A stretch of DNA of 14,613 nt from an uncultured Clostridia bacterium. GTDB lineage: Bacteria; Bacillota; Clostridia; Oscillospirales; UBA644. Positions 1 through 6,818 of this stretch are shown piece by piece. Location of the stretch: assembly GCA_904502105.1 (NCBI GenBank), contig CAJGDF010000014.1, positions 1 to 14,613 of the forward strand, written 5' to 3'. Every line of letters starts with the position of its first letter. Position 1 is the stretch's first letter. Below the pieces are notes generated by a model. That model searched no databases and was not told the DNA's origin. It saw only the letters and a program-made list of their open reading frames with translations. The translations under genes were made by a program, and so were the position numbers.

Positions 1-93
1 AAGCTGTTTGTTTTTAAAAACGTAATTTATTCTTTTTTCGAGATTTTCAACCTTTATTTTAACTTCGGGTATAATGGTGCTTTTGATTTCCAT
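1..93 (-). CDS. rnc: Ribonuclease III, N-terminal fragment (cut by window edge)
   Basis: The minus strand from an ATG at 93 is open to the left edge for 31 codons. The end of the fragment, LEKRINYVFKNKQL, matches the start of the RNase III catalytic domain (typically LExxIGYxFKdkxLLxxALTH). RNase III cuts double-stranded RNA in rRNA maturation and mRNA turnover. Position supports the call: plsX-acp-rnc(-smc) is a common Firmicutes order, and an acp-like gene lies upstream here with only the KilA-N gene between. The first 15 residues (MEIKSTIIPEVKIKV) are a slightly long lead-in. The catalytic residues lie outside the window. The 5' leader carries an unusual GAAAG/CTTTC/GAAAG hairpin element, listed separately. 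Confidence 0.8.
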   Translation of the reverse strand, partial: MEIKSTIIPEVKIKVENLEKRINYVFKNKQL

Positions 94-100
94 GTACGTT

Positions 101-128
101 GCTTTCTCTGCGAAAGCGGTCCTTTCTT
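101..128 (-). promoter_or_regulatory. Shine-Dalgarno hairpin switch-like element upstream of rnc
   Basis: On the minus strand the rnc leader reads AGAAAGGA (a long match to the 16S 3' tail), then GCTTTC, a 5-base loop, and GAAAGC, ending 7 bases before the ATG at 93. CTTTC can pair either with the upstream GAAAG, covering the Shine-Dalgarno sequence, or with the downstream GAAAG, leaving it free. The second GAAAG is itself a possible ribosome site about 8 bases from the ATG. The same layout recurs in front of trkA at 9565-9592. The base pairing is seen in the sequence; a regulatory role is inference. Confidence 0.45.
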
Positions 129-167
129 GATTATTTATTCTGTAATATTTTCAGTATGGGTAAAACA

Positions 168-1031
168 TCATTTATCTGAACTTCCGAAAAGATTTTTTTT
201 CAAAGTTTCTATTTGTAAATGATTTTTCTTAAGAATTTCCAGTTGACGGTATGCTTTTTCTCTTAATATTTTTAATCTTTCAATTTGCGGCACATTTTTT
301 CTTATCAGATCAGCATTTGTATCTTCAAGATTGATAAGAACAACCAACTCTTCTGCCGAAGCAAAATCTCTGATATTGGGAGTTTTGCCGCTTATACCTT
401 TTTCCTGTCTCCAATCGGCTGCCGTCTGACCGAATAAAGCAACGTTGAGAACATCAGCTTCAGAGGCATAGGTAAAAGCCATTTCCTGCGCTGATAATGT
501 AGGAGAAATCAAAAATTCTTTTACCGCATCAGTATGTATACGATAATTGATTTTCGTCAATTCTCTTTTTACATCCCATCCTAACGCAAGCTTTTCCGAT
601 TCATCCTTCTTTAATCGCTGAAAATCCTTTATTATATAAAGCTTAAATTCGGGAGAGATCCACGAAGCAAACTCAAAAGCAATATCGGTATGTGCATATG
701 TTCCACCGTATCTACCCGATTTGGAAATGATACCAATTGCATTTGTTGCACGTATCCATTGTTGAGGTGTTAACGTAAATGCATTATCACCGGCTTCTGC
801 CTTAAACCTATCGAATTCGATAGGTTTAAAATCAGGATTATGAATTTGCTCCCATAGTCCTAAAAATGCAATCGTTGAATAATTGCGCATCCAGTTTGCG
901 ATTACGATAAATGCGTTTTCCGGATTTTTATATTTGGCAATATCCGTCAAAGAAACATACGCTTCTTCATTTACGATATTTCCGATTACTGTAATCTCTG
1001 TACCGTTGGCATCAATTTTCATATTTCTCAT
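168..1031 (-). CDS. Stand-alone KilA-N domain protein
   Basis: A 287-residue protein starting at ATG 1031 (a second in-frame ATG lies at 1022), behind a GAAAGAGGG site. Residues about 24-140 form a KilA-N type DNA-binding domain, with recognisable stretches NAIGIISKSGRYGGTYAHTD (97-116) and FASWISPEFKLYIIKDFQRL (121-140). Residues 189-208 (SEADVLNVALFGQTAADWRQ) and the following NIRDFAS belong to a C-terminal region that I recall from stand-alone gut-bacterial members of the family. The tail repeats itself (LEILKKN, then IETLKKN) and looks helical. KilA-N domains are known from large DNA viruses and phages; the cellular role of the stand-alone form is not known to me. The gene is visibly richer in A/T than its neighbours and sits between the acp-like gene and rnc, which suggests acquisition. 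The domain call is firm; function is unknown. Confidence 0.85.
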   Translation of the reverse strand: MRNMKIDANGTEITVIGNIVNEEAYVSLTDIAKYKNPENAFIVIANWMRNYSTIAFLGLWEQIHNPDFKPIEFDRFKAEAGDNAFTLTPQQWIRATNAIGIISKSGRYGGTYAHTDIAFEFASWISPEFKLYIIKDFQRLKKDESEKLALGWDVKRELTKINYRIHTDAVKEFLISPTLSAQEMAFTYASEADVLNVALFGQTAADWRQEKGISGKTPNIRDFASAEELVVLINLEDTNADLIRKNVPQIERLKILREKAYRQLEILKKNHLQIETLKKNLFGSSDK

Positions 1032-1067
1032 ATAATAATTGACCCTCTTTCAATTTTTTATATCACA

Positions 1068-1084
1068 CAGACAATACTTGTCTG
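1068..1084. promoter_or_regulatory. Perfect palindrome upstream of the KilA-N gene
   Basis: CAGACAA and TTGTCTG flank a 3-base centre, a perfect 7+7 inverted repeat 37 bases upstream of the KilA-N start. The loop is too short for a comfortable RNA hairpin and there is no T-tract on the coding side, so an operator is more likely than a terminator. A weak -10-like TATAAA follows downstream on the minus strand, with no good -35. Whether the KilA-N protein itself binds here is a guess. Confidence 0.4.
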
Positions 1085-1107
1085 ACACCGAAAAAAAACA
1101 AATACTA

Positions 1108-1329
1108 TCACTGTTCAATTAACGTGCAAAGCTTTGCTATATTAAGAGAGCCTTTTTTGGGGAGCTTTACGGTGGCGTCAAACTCCTCTTCGATTATCAT
1201 TTCAATCTCGATCATGTCGTATTCGTCAGCACCGAGGTCTTCGAAAAGATCTGTTTTCGGTGTGAGCTCGTCTTCATCAACATCGAAAATATCGGCAAGG
1301 ATCGGCTTTAAGCGTTCAAATATCTGCAT
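1108..1329 (-). CDS. Acyl-carrier-protein-like protein lacking the phosphopantetheine serine
   Basis: A 73-residue acidic protein with the ACP fold signature: FERLKPILADIFDVDEDELT, then DLFEDLGAD, then IEEEFDATV. The start is the ATG at 1329, four bases after the plsX stop, with the ribosome site GGAAAGGAAG inside the end of plsX; a longer in-frame reading to 1377 overlaps plsX and is unlikely. In ordinary ACPs the sequence is GADSLD and the Ser carries 4'-phosphopantetheine. Here residues 33-38 read GADEYD, so Glu36 replaces the Ser and Tyr37 replaces the Leu (codons GAA TAC at 1224-1219). Several bases differ from any Ser codon, so a single read error does not explain it. Place and fold say ACP; as read it cannot be a normal holo-ACP. 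The organism must have a functional ACP elsewhere. Confidence 0.85.
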   Translation of the reverse strand: MQIFERLKPILADIFDVDEDELTPKTDLFEDLGADEYDMIEIEMIIEEEFDATVKLPKKGSLNIAKLCTLIEQ

Positions 1330-1333
1330 AAAT

Positions 1334-2326
1334 TCAGGCTTCCTTTCCCATTTCGTCGCTGATCTTTGATATAACATCGGTCGAAACGAAGTTTACAGCC
1401 TGACGTATCGCGCTGAAGAACGCTTTTTCGTCGGACGAGCCGTGAGCCTTGATAACGGGCTTTGAAATACCGAGAATTACAGCGCCGCCGATCTCTTTAT
1501 AGTCCATACGCTTTTTGAGATCCTTTATGCCGCCGAGAACGAAAAGCGCGCCGATCTTTGAGATGATGTTCTTTTTGAACATATTTTTTATCTCATCGGC
1601 AAACATCTTGCCTGCGCCCTCGTATGTTTTAAGGATAAGGTTTCCTGTAAAGCCGTCGCAGACGAGAACATCGCACTCGCCCATCGGCACTCCCCTGCCC
1701 TCAACGTTGCCGACAAAATTGATATTTTTATTTTCTTTTAACACCTTATGTGTTTCAACATAAAGATCTGTGCCCTTTGTTTCCTCCGCGCCGTTATTTG
1801 CGAGGCCGACACGGGGATTATTGATACCGAGCACGTTTTTCATATAAACAGAGCCCATAACCGCGAACTGTTCGAGCATTTCGGGCTTACATTCGATGTT
1901 TGCGCCGGAGTCTGCGATCATAAGCATACCGTTTTTAACAGGCATAACGGGAGCCATTGCCGCGCGGCGGACACCCTTGATGCAGCGTACGAAAAGTGTT
2001 GCGCCAACGAGAAGAGCGCCTGAATTGCCTGCGGAAACGAGAGCATCGCCCTCGCCGTTTTTGAGAAGGTTGAGGCAAACGGCAAGCGAGGATTCGGGCT
2101 TTTTGCGGACGGAAATGGGGTCGTCTTCCATTGTTATAACATCATTTGCATTAACGATCTGAAGATCTGCGGAAGAAAGCTTATTTTCGGAAAGAACACG
2201 GTTTATCTCTTTTTCGTCACCGACAAGGATTATCTGAGCGGAAAGCTCTTTTACTGCTCTTACGGCGGCTTTGACCATAACGTCGGGGGAATTGTCCGCA
2301 CCCATTACGTCTACTATTATTTTCAT
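1334..2326 (-). CDS. plsX: Phosphate acyltransferase PlsX
   Basis: PlsX makes acyl-phosphate from acyl-ACP and phosphate, which PlsY then uses to acylate glycerol-3-phosphate in membrane phospholipid synthesis; it is a peripheral membrane enzyme. The 330-residue length is normal. Family landmarks are [15 protein letters not shown] at the start, [17 protein letters not shown] near the middle of the N-terminal half, [16 protein letters not shown], and [19 protein letters not shown] near the C-terminus. The ATG at 2326 overlaps the trmFO stop by four bases (ATGA), so translation is probably coupled. The acp-like gene follows after four bases. PlsX normally works with ACP, which makes the missing serine in that neighbour notable. 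Confidence 0.96.
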   Translation of the reverse strand: MKIIVDVMGADNSPDVMVKAAVRAVKELSAQIILVGDEKEINRVLSENKLSSADLQIVNANDVITMEDDPISVRKKPESSLAVCLNLLKNGEGDALVSAGNSGALLVGATLFVRCIKGVRRAAMAPVMPVKNGMLMIADSGANIECKPEMLEQFAVMGSVYMKNVLGINNPRVGLANNGAEETKGTDLYVETHKVLKENKNINFVGNVEGRGVPMGECDVLVCDGFTGNLILKTYEGAGKMFADEIKNMFKKNIISKIGALFVLGGIKDLKKRMDYKEIGGAVILGISKPVIKAHGSSDEKAFFSAIRQAVNFVSTDVISKISDEMGKEA

Positions 2327-3642
2327 TTGTCTTCTTCCTCTTTTATATAAAATTCGGTGTTTTTGATTATTTCGAGCGCGCGCTGGGAGTACATTTCTTT
2401 TCTGTCAGCCTTTTTCGGCTTTTTACCCGTAAATTCAAGCGGCGGGAAAATGCCGAAGTTTACGTTCATGGGCTGGAAATCAACGACTGTCTGATTACTG
2501 ATATAATGCGCGAGCGAGCCGATAGCGGTTTTGGGATCGAATATATACGGCTCTTCTCTTACTGCGTTGATGCCGGCAACAAAGCCCGACGAGCAGCTTT
2601 CGATATAGCCCTCAACACCTGTCATCTGTCCGGCAAAGAACAGACCCTTACGCTTTTTCGCTTCAAAAGCGGCGGTGAGGTGACGGGGCGAGTCGATATA
2701 TGTATTTCTGTGCATAACACCGTAGCGGACGAACTCTGCATTTTCAAGACCGGGTATCATGCCGAAAACACGGCGCTGTTCGGGGAATTTGAGGTGAGTC
2801 TGAAATCCTACGAGGTTGTACATCGACGATTCGGCGTTATCCTTACGGAGCTGAACGACCGCAAAGGGAGTTTTACCTGTTTTCGGGTCGGGGAGACCTA
2901 CAGGCTTGAGCGGTCCGAAAAGAAGCGTGTCACGGCCTCTCGATGCCATTATTTCAACAGGCATACAGCCCTCGAAAACGTTGTTTTCAAAGTCTTTCAT
3001 CTCAACGGTCTGCGCGGAGATAAGCTCTCTGTAAAAAGCATCGTATTCTTCCTCGGACATCGGGCAGTTGATATAGTCGGGCGTACCCTTGCCGTAGCGT
3101 GAAGCAAGGTATGCTTTATCCATGTTTATGCTTTCCGCAGAAACGATAGGAGCCGCCGCATCGAAAAAGTGAAGCCCGTCGCCGCCGAAAAATTCAACGA
3201 TCGCATTCGCAAGAGGCTCGGATGTTAAAGGCCCGGATGCTATAACGGTAGGCTCCGAAAAATCGAGAGATGTTACTTCCTCTTCGATTATTTCGATATT
3301 CGGATGGTTTTTTATATGCTCGGTGACCATTTTCGGGAACGCATCTCTGTCAACCGCAAGCGCACCGCCTGCGGGAACACGGGTGGCATCCGCGCATTTC
3401 ATTATAAGGGAGCCCATCGCACGAAGCTCTTCTTTCAACAGGCCGATAGCGTTTGACAAGCCCTCGGCACGGAAAGAGTTTGAACAGCAAAGCTCGCAGA
3501 AATCCTCGGAGCTATGCGCAGGTATCTTCTTTTTGGGCTTCATTTCGTAAAGACGGACGTGAGCCCCTCTCTGTGCCGCCTGCCATGCCGCTTCACAGCC
3601 CGCAAGCCCTGCACCGATTACGTTTATTGTTAATTTATCCAC
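2323..3642 (-). CDS. trmFO: Methylenetetrahydrofolate--tRNA-(uracil-5-)-methyltransferase TrmFO
   Basis: A 439-residue flavoprotein that makes 5-methyluridine at position 54 of tRNA, using methylenetetrahydrofolate and reduced FAD. The N-terminus has the dinucleotide fold [10 protein letters not shown] (residues 10-19). The family motif [10 protein letters not shown] places a cysteine at 53, and FEGCMPVE places one at 226; these match the positions I recall for the two key cysteines of the Bacillus subtilis enzyme. The start is GTG at 3642, preceded by CGGGAG at 7-base spacing. The leader holds a 9-base inverted repeat and a heptamer array. In Firmicutes trmFO commonly follows dprA-topA; here an SDR gene lies between topA and trmFO. 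Translation is coupled to plsX downstream. Confidence 0.97.
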   Translation of the reverse strand: MDKLTINVIGAGLAGCEAAWQAAQRGAHVRLYEMKPKKKIPAHSSEDFCELCCSNSFRAEGLSNAIGLLKEELRAMGSLIMKCADATRVPAGGALAVDRDAFPKMVTEHIKNHPNIEIIEEEVTSLDFSEPTVIASGPLTSEPLANAIVEFFGGDGLHFFDAAAPIVSAESINMDKAYLASRYGKGTPDYINCPMSEEEYDAFYRELISAQTVEMKDFENNVFEGCMPVEIMASRGRDTLLFGPLKPVGLPDPKTGKTPFAVVQLRKDNAESSMYNLVGFQTHLKFPEQRRVFGMIPGLENAEFVRYGVMHRNTYIDSPRHLTAAFEAKKRKGLFFAGQMTGVEGYIESCSSGFVAGINAVREEPYIFDPKTAIGSLAHYISNQTVVDFQPMNVNFGIFPPLEFTGKKPKKADRKEMYSQRALEIIKNTEFYIKEEEDK

Positions 3643-3655
3643 AGTTAAACTCCCG

Positions 3656-3686
3656 GAATAATTCAGATCTTACCGCCGAATTATTC
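3656..3686 (-). repeat. Inverted repeat (hairpin) in the trmFO leader
   Basis: GAATAATTC at 3656-3664 and its exact reverse complement GAATTATTC at 3678-3686 are separated by 13 bases. On the minus strand the 3' arm abuts the trmFO ribosome site CGGGAG. With 7 of 9 pairs A/T the hairpin is weak and no T-tract follows, so it is not a standard terminator. It may be part of the same inserted or expanded sequence as the adjoining heptamers. Confidence 0.6.
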
Positions 3687-3718
3687 GTTTTTCATTATTC
3701 ATCATTCATTATTCATTG
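3684..3718. repeat. Heptanucleotide tandem array next to the SDR stop codon
   Basis: Five consecutive 7-base units on the plus strand: TTCGTTT, TTCATTA, TTCATCA, TTCATTA, TTCATTG. The array ends two bases from the SDR stop codon (3721-3723) and fills most of the SDR-trmFO gap. The units are degenerate but the 7-base period is exact. A second, differently sequenced heptamer array lies on the other side of the SDR gene. Confidence 0.75.
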
Positions 3719-3720
3719 AT

Positions 3721-4449
3721 CTAAACGGTCATTCCTCCGTCAGCGGCAAGGATCTGCCCCGTGACGTATTTTGCTTCCGCAAGAAAAACGACTGCTTCGG
3801 CAACATCCTCGGGTGTTCCGAGACGGGAAAGCGGTATTTCTTCCGTAAGATCTGAAAGGACATCGTCGCCGAGCGAGGCGTTCATATCGGTCATTATAAC
3901 GCCGGGACAAACGCAGTTGACACGGATGTTCGACAGCGAAAGCTCCTTGCAGAGAGCCTTTGTGAGCCCTATCATACCTGCCTTTGATGCCGAATACGCA
4001 ACCTCGCACGATGCGCCCGTTATCCCCCACATCGAGGAAACGTTTATTATCGCGCCGCCGCCGTTATTTATCATGCCGCGGCAAACGGCTTTTGAACAAA
4101 GGAACGCGCTTTTGAGATTGTTTGAAAAAATATTATCCCAGTCCTGCTCGGTGGTGTCGGTAAAAAGCTTGATGAGGCTGATGCCGGCGTTATTTACAAG
4201 AACGTCTATCTTTCCGAAAGCCTTTTCGGTCTCGGCGATCATTTCGTTAACTCTTTTTTCGTTTGAACAGTCGCCTGCAAGCGTTAAAACACTTGCACCC
4301 ATAGCCTCAAGCCTTGCTTTAAGCTCCTCTGCCGCGCCGACACTTGTTTTATAGTTAACGGCAATATTATACCCCTTTTTTGCGAATGCCTCGGCGCATC
4401 CCGCACCGATACCCTTCGCGCCGCCGGTTATAAAGACTGTTTTGGGCAT
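3721..4449 (-). CDS. FabG-like short-chain dehydrogenase/reductase
   Basis: A 242-residue classical SDR, probably an NADP(H)-dependent ketoreductase. It shows the cofactor motif TGGAKGIGAG (8-17), NNAG (86-89), the catalytic set Asn111, Ser139, Tyr152 and Lys156 (YSASK), and the usual C-terminal VTGQILAADGGM. The start is ATG 4449 with GGAGG 5 bases upstream; the 26 extra in-frame residues further upstream come from the repeat-rich gap and are not coding. Closeness to plsX and an acp-like gene would suit 3-oxoacyl-ACP reductase, but it is not adjacent to other fab genes. Many SDRs of this type act on sugars or other substrates, so the substrate is open. It sits between topA and trmFO with heptamer arrays on both sides. 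Confidence 0.93.
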   Translation of the reverse strand: MPKTVFITGGAKGIGAGCAEAFAKKGYNIAVNYKTSVGAAEELKARLEAMGASVLTLAGDCSNEKRVNEMIAETEKAFGKIDVLVNNAGISLIKLFTDTTEQDWDNIFSNNLKSAFLCSKAVCRGMINNGGGAIINVSSMWGITGASCEVAYSASKAGMIGLTKALCKELSLSNIRVNCVCPGVIMTDMNASLGDDVLSDLTEEIPLSRLGTPEDVAEAVVFLAEAKYVTGQILAADGGMTV

Positions 4450-4467
4450 ACAAACCTCCGAATAAAT

Positions 4468-4548
4468 AAGTGGAAAGTTATAAGTTATAAGTGATAAGCG
4501 GTAAGTTTTTTTCAACTTAACACTCAAAACTCAACACTTAACACTTAA
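4468..4548. repeat. Two opposed heptanucleotide arrays forming an imperfect long hairpin
   Basis: The left arm (4468-4509, plus strand) has six 7-base units: AAGTGGA, AAGTTAT, AAGTTAT, AAGTGAT, AAGCGGT, AAGTTTT. The right arm (4514-4548) has five: AACTTAA, CACTCAA, AACTCAA, CACTTAA, CACTTAA. The right arm is roughly the reverse complement of the left (AAGTKnT against nACTYAA), so the region can fold into an imperfect A/T-rich hairpin around a T7/A7 centre. The last right-arm unit contains the topA stop codon (4545-4547). The whole array lies between topA and the SDR ribosome site. Confidence 0.75.
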
Positions 4549-6749
4549 TTTTTCTTCTCTGCTTTTCCCTCATAGCCGCAGCCGTCCTTCTGACAGTAGA
4601 GGCGGTTGAATTTTCTGAAAAGCGTTGAGCCGCACTGCGGACATTTTTCTTTTGTGGGAAGGTCCCATGTCATAAAGCCGCATTCGCTGCCTTTTTCGCA
4701 GGCGTAGTATGTTTTGCCTGCTTTTGAACGGCGAACAAGGATTTTTCCGCCGCAAACGGGGCAGTCGCCCTCTGTTTCAACGATGATCGATTTTGTGTTT
4801 TTACATTCGGGGTAATTCGGGCAGGCGAGGAATCTGCCGAAGCGGCTTACCTTGTAGACCATTCTTGAGCCGCATTTATCGCATATAACGTCACTTTCCT
4901 CATCGGGAACCTCTACCTTAACGCCGTCAAGCTTCTTTTCGGCAGCGGAAAGATCGTCCGCAAAACCGCCGTAGAAGCCGTTCATGGTGTCGAGATAAGA
5001 TTTGTTGCCCTCTTCGATCTCGTCAAGCTCTGTTTCCATGCCTGCGGTAAATGCGATATCAACGATATTGCTGAAGTTTTCGGTCAAAACGTCTGTTGTT
5101 ATATTACCGAGAGCGGTGGGGCGGAGAAGCTTGCCCTCTTTTTCAACGTATCTTCTCTCGATTATGGTGCCGACGATAGTTGCAAACGTTGACGGTCTGC
5201 CTATGCCGTATTCTTCAAGCGCTTTAACGAGAGAACCCTCGGTGTAGCGTGACGGGGGCTGTGTAAATTTCTGCTCGGGCTTGAGATTGCGAAGCTCGGG
5301 ATTATCGCCCACTGCCATTTCGGGCAGACGCTTGGAGGATTTTTCCTCGTCGTCGCCGTAATTGTAAACCGCGGTAAAGCCGGGGAATACCAATTTTGAG
5401 TCGGACGCTCTGAATATATATTCTTTGTTTGAATTTTTACCTTTTGCGTTAACATCAACGCTTGTGCCCTGATAAAGAGCGGAAGCCATCTGAGAAGCAA
5501 CGAAGCGTTCCCAGATCATTTTGTAAAGACGGTACTGCTCGGAGGTAAGGCTTTCGCGGAGGATGGCAGGTGTTAAAGTAACATCTGTGGGACGGATAGC
5601 TTCGTGCGCATCCTGTGCGGTAGCTCTTGTTTTGAAAACACGGGGCTGTGCAGGGTAAAACTCTGTGCCGTATGTTTCCTTGATAAAGTTTTCGGCAGAC
5701 ATACGCGCCTCATCGGACACACGTAAAGAGTCGGTTCTCATATAGGTGATAAGACCGACAGCGCCCTTGCCCTTGACCTCGATACCTTCGTAGAGGTTCT
5801 GCGCGATGCTCATTGCTCTCTGGGGACGCATATTAAGACGCGCGGACGCTTCCTGCTGAAGGGAGGAGGTTGTGAACGGAGGATTAGGCTGACGTACACG
5901 CTCTGTTTTTTTAACGGACGCAACGCTGTACTCGGTATTTTCGATATCGGCAAGAAGAGCGTTCATCTCGTCATTGTTGTGAATAGCCATCTTACCTTCG
6001 GATGTGCCGAAGAAATTAGCGGTAAATTCCTTGTTTGCCTTTGCGAAAACAGCCTCAAGAGTCCAGTATTCTTCGGGATCAAACGCTTCGATCTCACGTT
6101 CACGGTCAACGATAAGCTTTGTTGCAACAGACTGAACACGGCCTGCGGAAAGACCTGTTTTAACCTTTTTCCAGAGGAACGGGCTTAATTTATAGCCCAC
6201 TATTCTGTCGAGAACACGTCTTGCCTGCTGTGCGGAAACCCTGTTCATGTTGATGCTTTTCGGGTTTTCAACGCCTGCGGTGACTGCGGCTTTTGTTACT
6301 TCATTGAACGTAACTCTGATATTTTCTTCAGGATCGAGACCGAGAAGACTTGCAAGATGCCATGCGATAGCTTCACCCTCACGGTCAGGGTCGGTTGCGA
6401 GGTAAACGTGCTTGCTTGCGGCTGCAGCGGCTTTGAGCTCTTTTAAAACTGCAGATTTGCCGTCTTTTCTCGAAACGATATATTCGGGCTCGAATCCGCC
6501 CTCGATATCAACGCCGAGACGGGACGACGGAAGATCGCGGATATGTCCCTTCGACGAAAGAACCTCGTATTTTGAGCCGAGGATCTTTTTGATCGACTTG
6601 ATTTTGTTGGGAGATTCGATTATAAGAAGATTTTTTGTCGGTTTAGCGGCGGTTTTAGTCTTTTTTTCGGTTGACTTTGCCGTTGTTTTCTTCGTCGCAG
6701 TTTTCTTTTCTGCGGCAGGTTTAAGTTCGGTTTCTTTTTTTGTTGCCAT
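4545..6749 (-). CDS. topA: DNA topoisomerase I (type IA)
   Basis: Relaxes negatively supercoiled DNA by breaking and passing single strands. With the ATG at 6749 the protein has 734 residues; a TTG reading from 6818, directly after the dprA stop, adds 23 residues but has no ribosome site. The Toprim domain starts at LLIIESPNK (Glu45) and has DPDREGE (Asp120, Asp122, Glu124). The catalytic tyrosine is Tyr336 in ITYMRTDSLR. The C-terminus carries three four-cysteine zinc modules (CDKCG...CPNYPEC, CPVCG...CEKGSEC, CPQCG...CQKDGC). Odd point: about 40 residues before the Toprim domain are almost entirely Lys, Ala, Thr and Glu, like a histone H1 tail. It follows dprA, as is usual in Firmicutes. 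Confidence 0.97.
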   Translation of the reverse strand: MATKKETELKPAAEKKTATKKTTAKSTEKKTKTAAKPTKNLLIIESPNKIKSIKKILGSKYEVLSSKGHIRDLPSSRLGVDIEGGFEPEYIVSRKDGKSAVLKELKAAAAASKHVYLATDPDREGEAIAWHLASLLGLDPEENIRVTFNEVTKAAVTAGVENPKSINMNRVSAQQARRVLDRIVGYKLSPFLWKKVKTGLSAGRVQSVATKLIVDREREIEAFDPEEYWTLEAVFAKANKEFTANFFGTSEGKMAIHNNDEMNALLADIENTEYSVASVKKTERVRQPNPPFTTSSLQQEASARLNMRPQRAMSIAQNLYEGIEVKGKGAVGLITYMRTDSLRVSDEARMSAENFIKETYGTEFYPAQPRVFKTRATAQDAHEAIRPTDVTLTPAILRESLTSEQYRLYKMIWERFVASQMASALYQGTSVDVNAKGKNSNKEYIFRASDSKLVFPGFTAVYNYGDDEEKSSKRLPEMAVGDNPELRNLKPEQKFTQPPSRYTEGSLVKALEEYGIGRPSTFATIVGTIIERRYVEKEGKLLRPTALGNITTDVLTENFSNIVDIAFTAGMETELDEIEEGNKSYLDTMNGFYGGFADDLSAAEKKLDGVKVEVPDEESDVICDKCGSRMVYKVSRFGRFLACPNYPECKNTKSIIVETEGDCPVCGGKILVRRSKAGKTYYACEKGSECGFMTWDLPTKEKCPQCGSTLFRKFNRLYCQKDGCGYEGKAEKKN

Positions 6750-6818
6750 TTTCTTATCCGTGGATTCCGTTTGGGAATGCCTGCCTTTCTGTGTGTTTGA
6801 AGGATTTATGTTGATCAA

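Noticed and set aside
1330..1377. A 16-residue N-terminal extension of the ACP-like protein
   Set aside because: It overlaps the plsX C-terminus and lacks a ribosome site; GGAAAGGAAG serves ATG 1329 and gives the usual ACP length.
2506..3102. A 198-codon open frame on the plus strand opposite trmFO
   Set aside because: It is antisense to a clear full-length TrmFO, shows no recognisable domain, and has no ribosome site of note. It is a shadow of codon bias in the real gene.
3656..3686. A rho-independent terminator after the SDR gene
   Set aside because: The stem is A/T-rich and no T-tract follows it on the minus strand; it runs straight into the trmFO ribosome site.
4450..4527. A 26-residue N-terminal extension of the SDR
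   Set aside because: It reads through the heptamer arrays, while GGAGG at good spacing precedes ATG 4449, where the cofactor motif begins as in the family.
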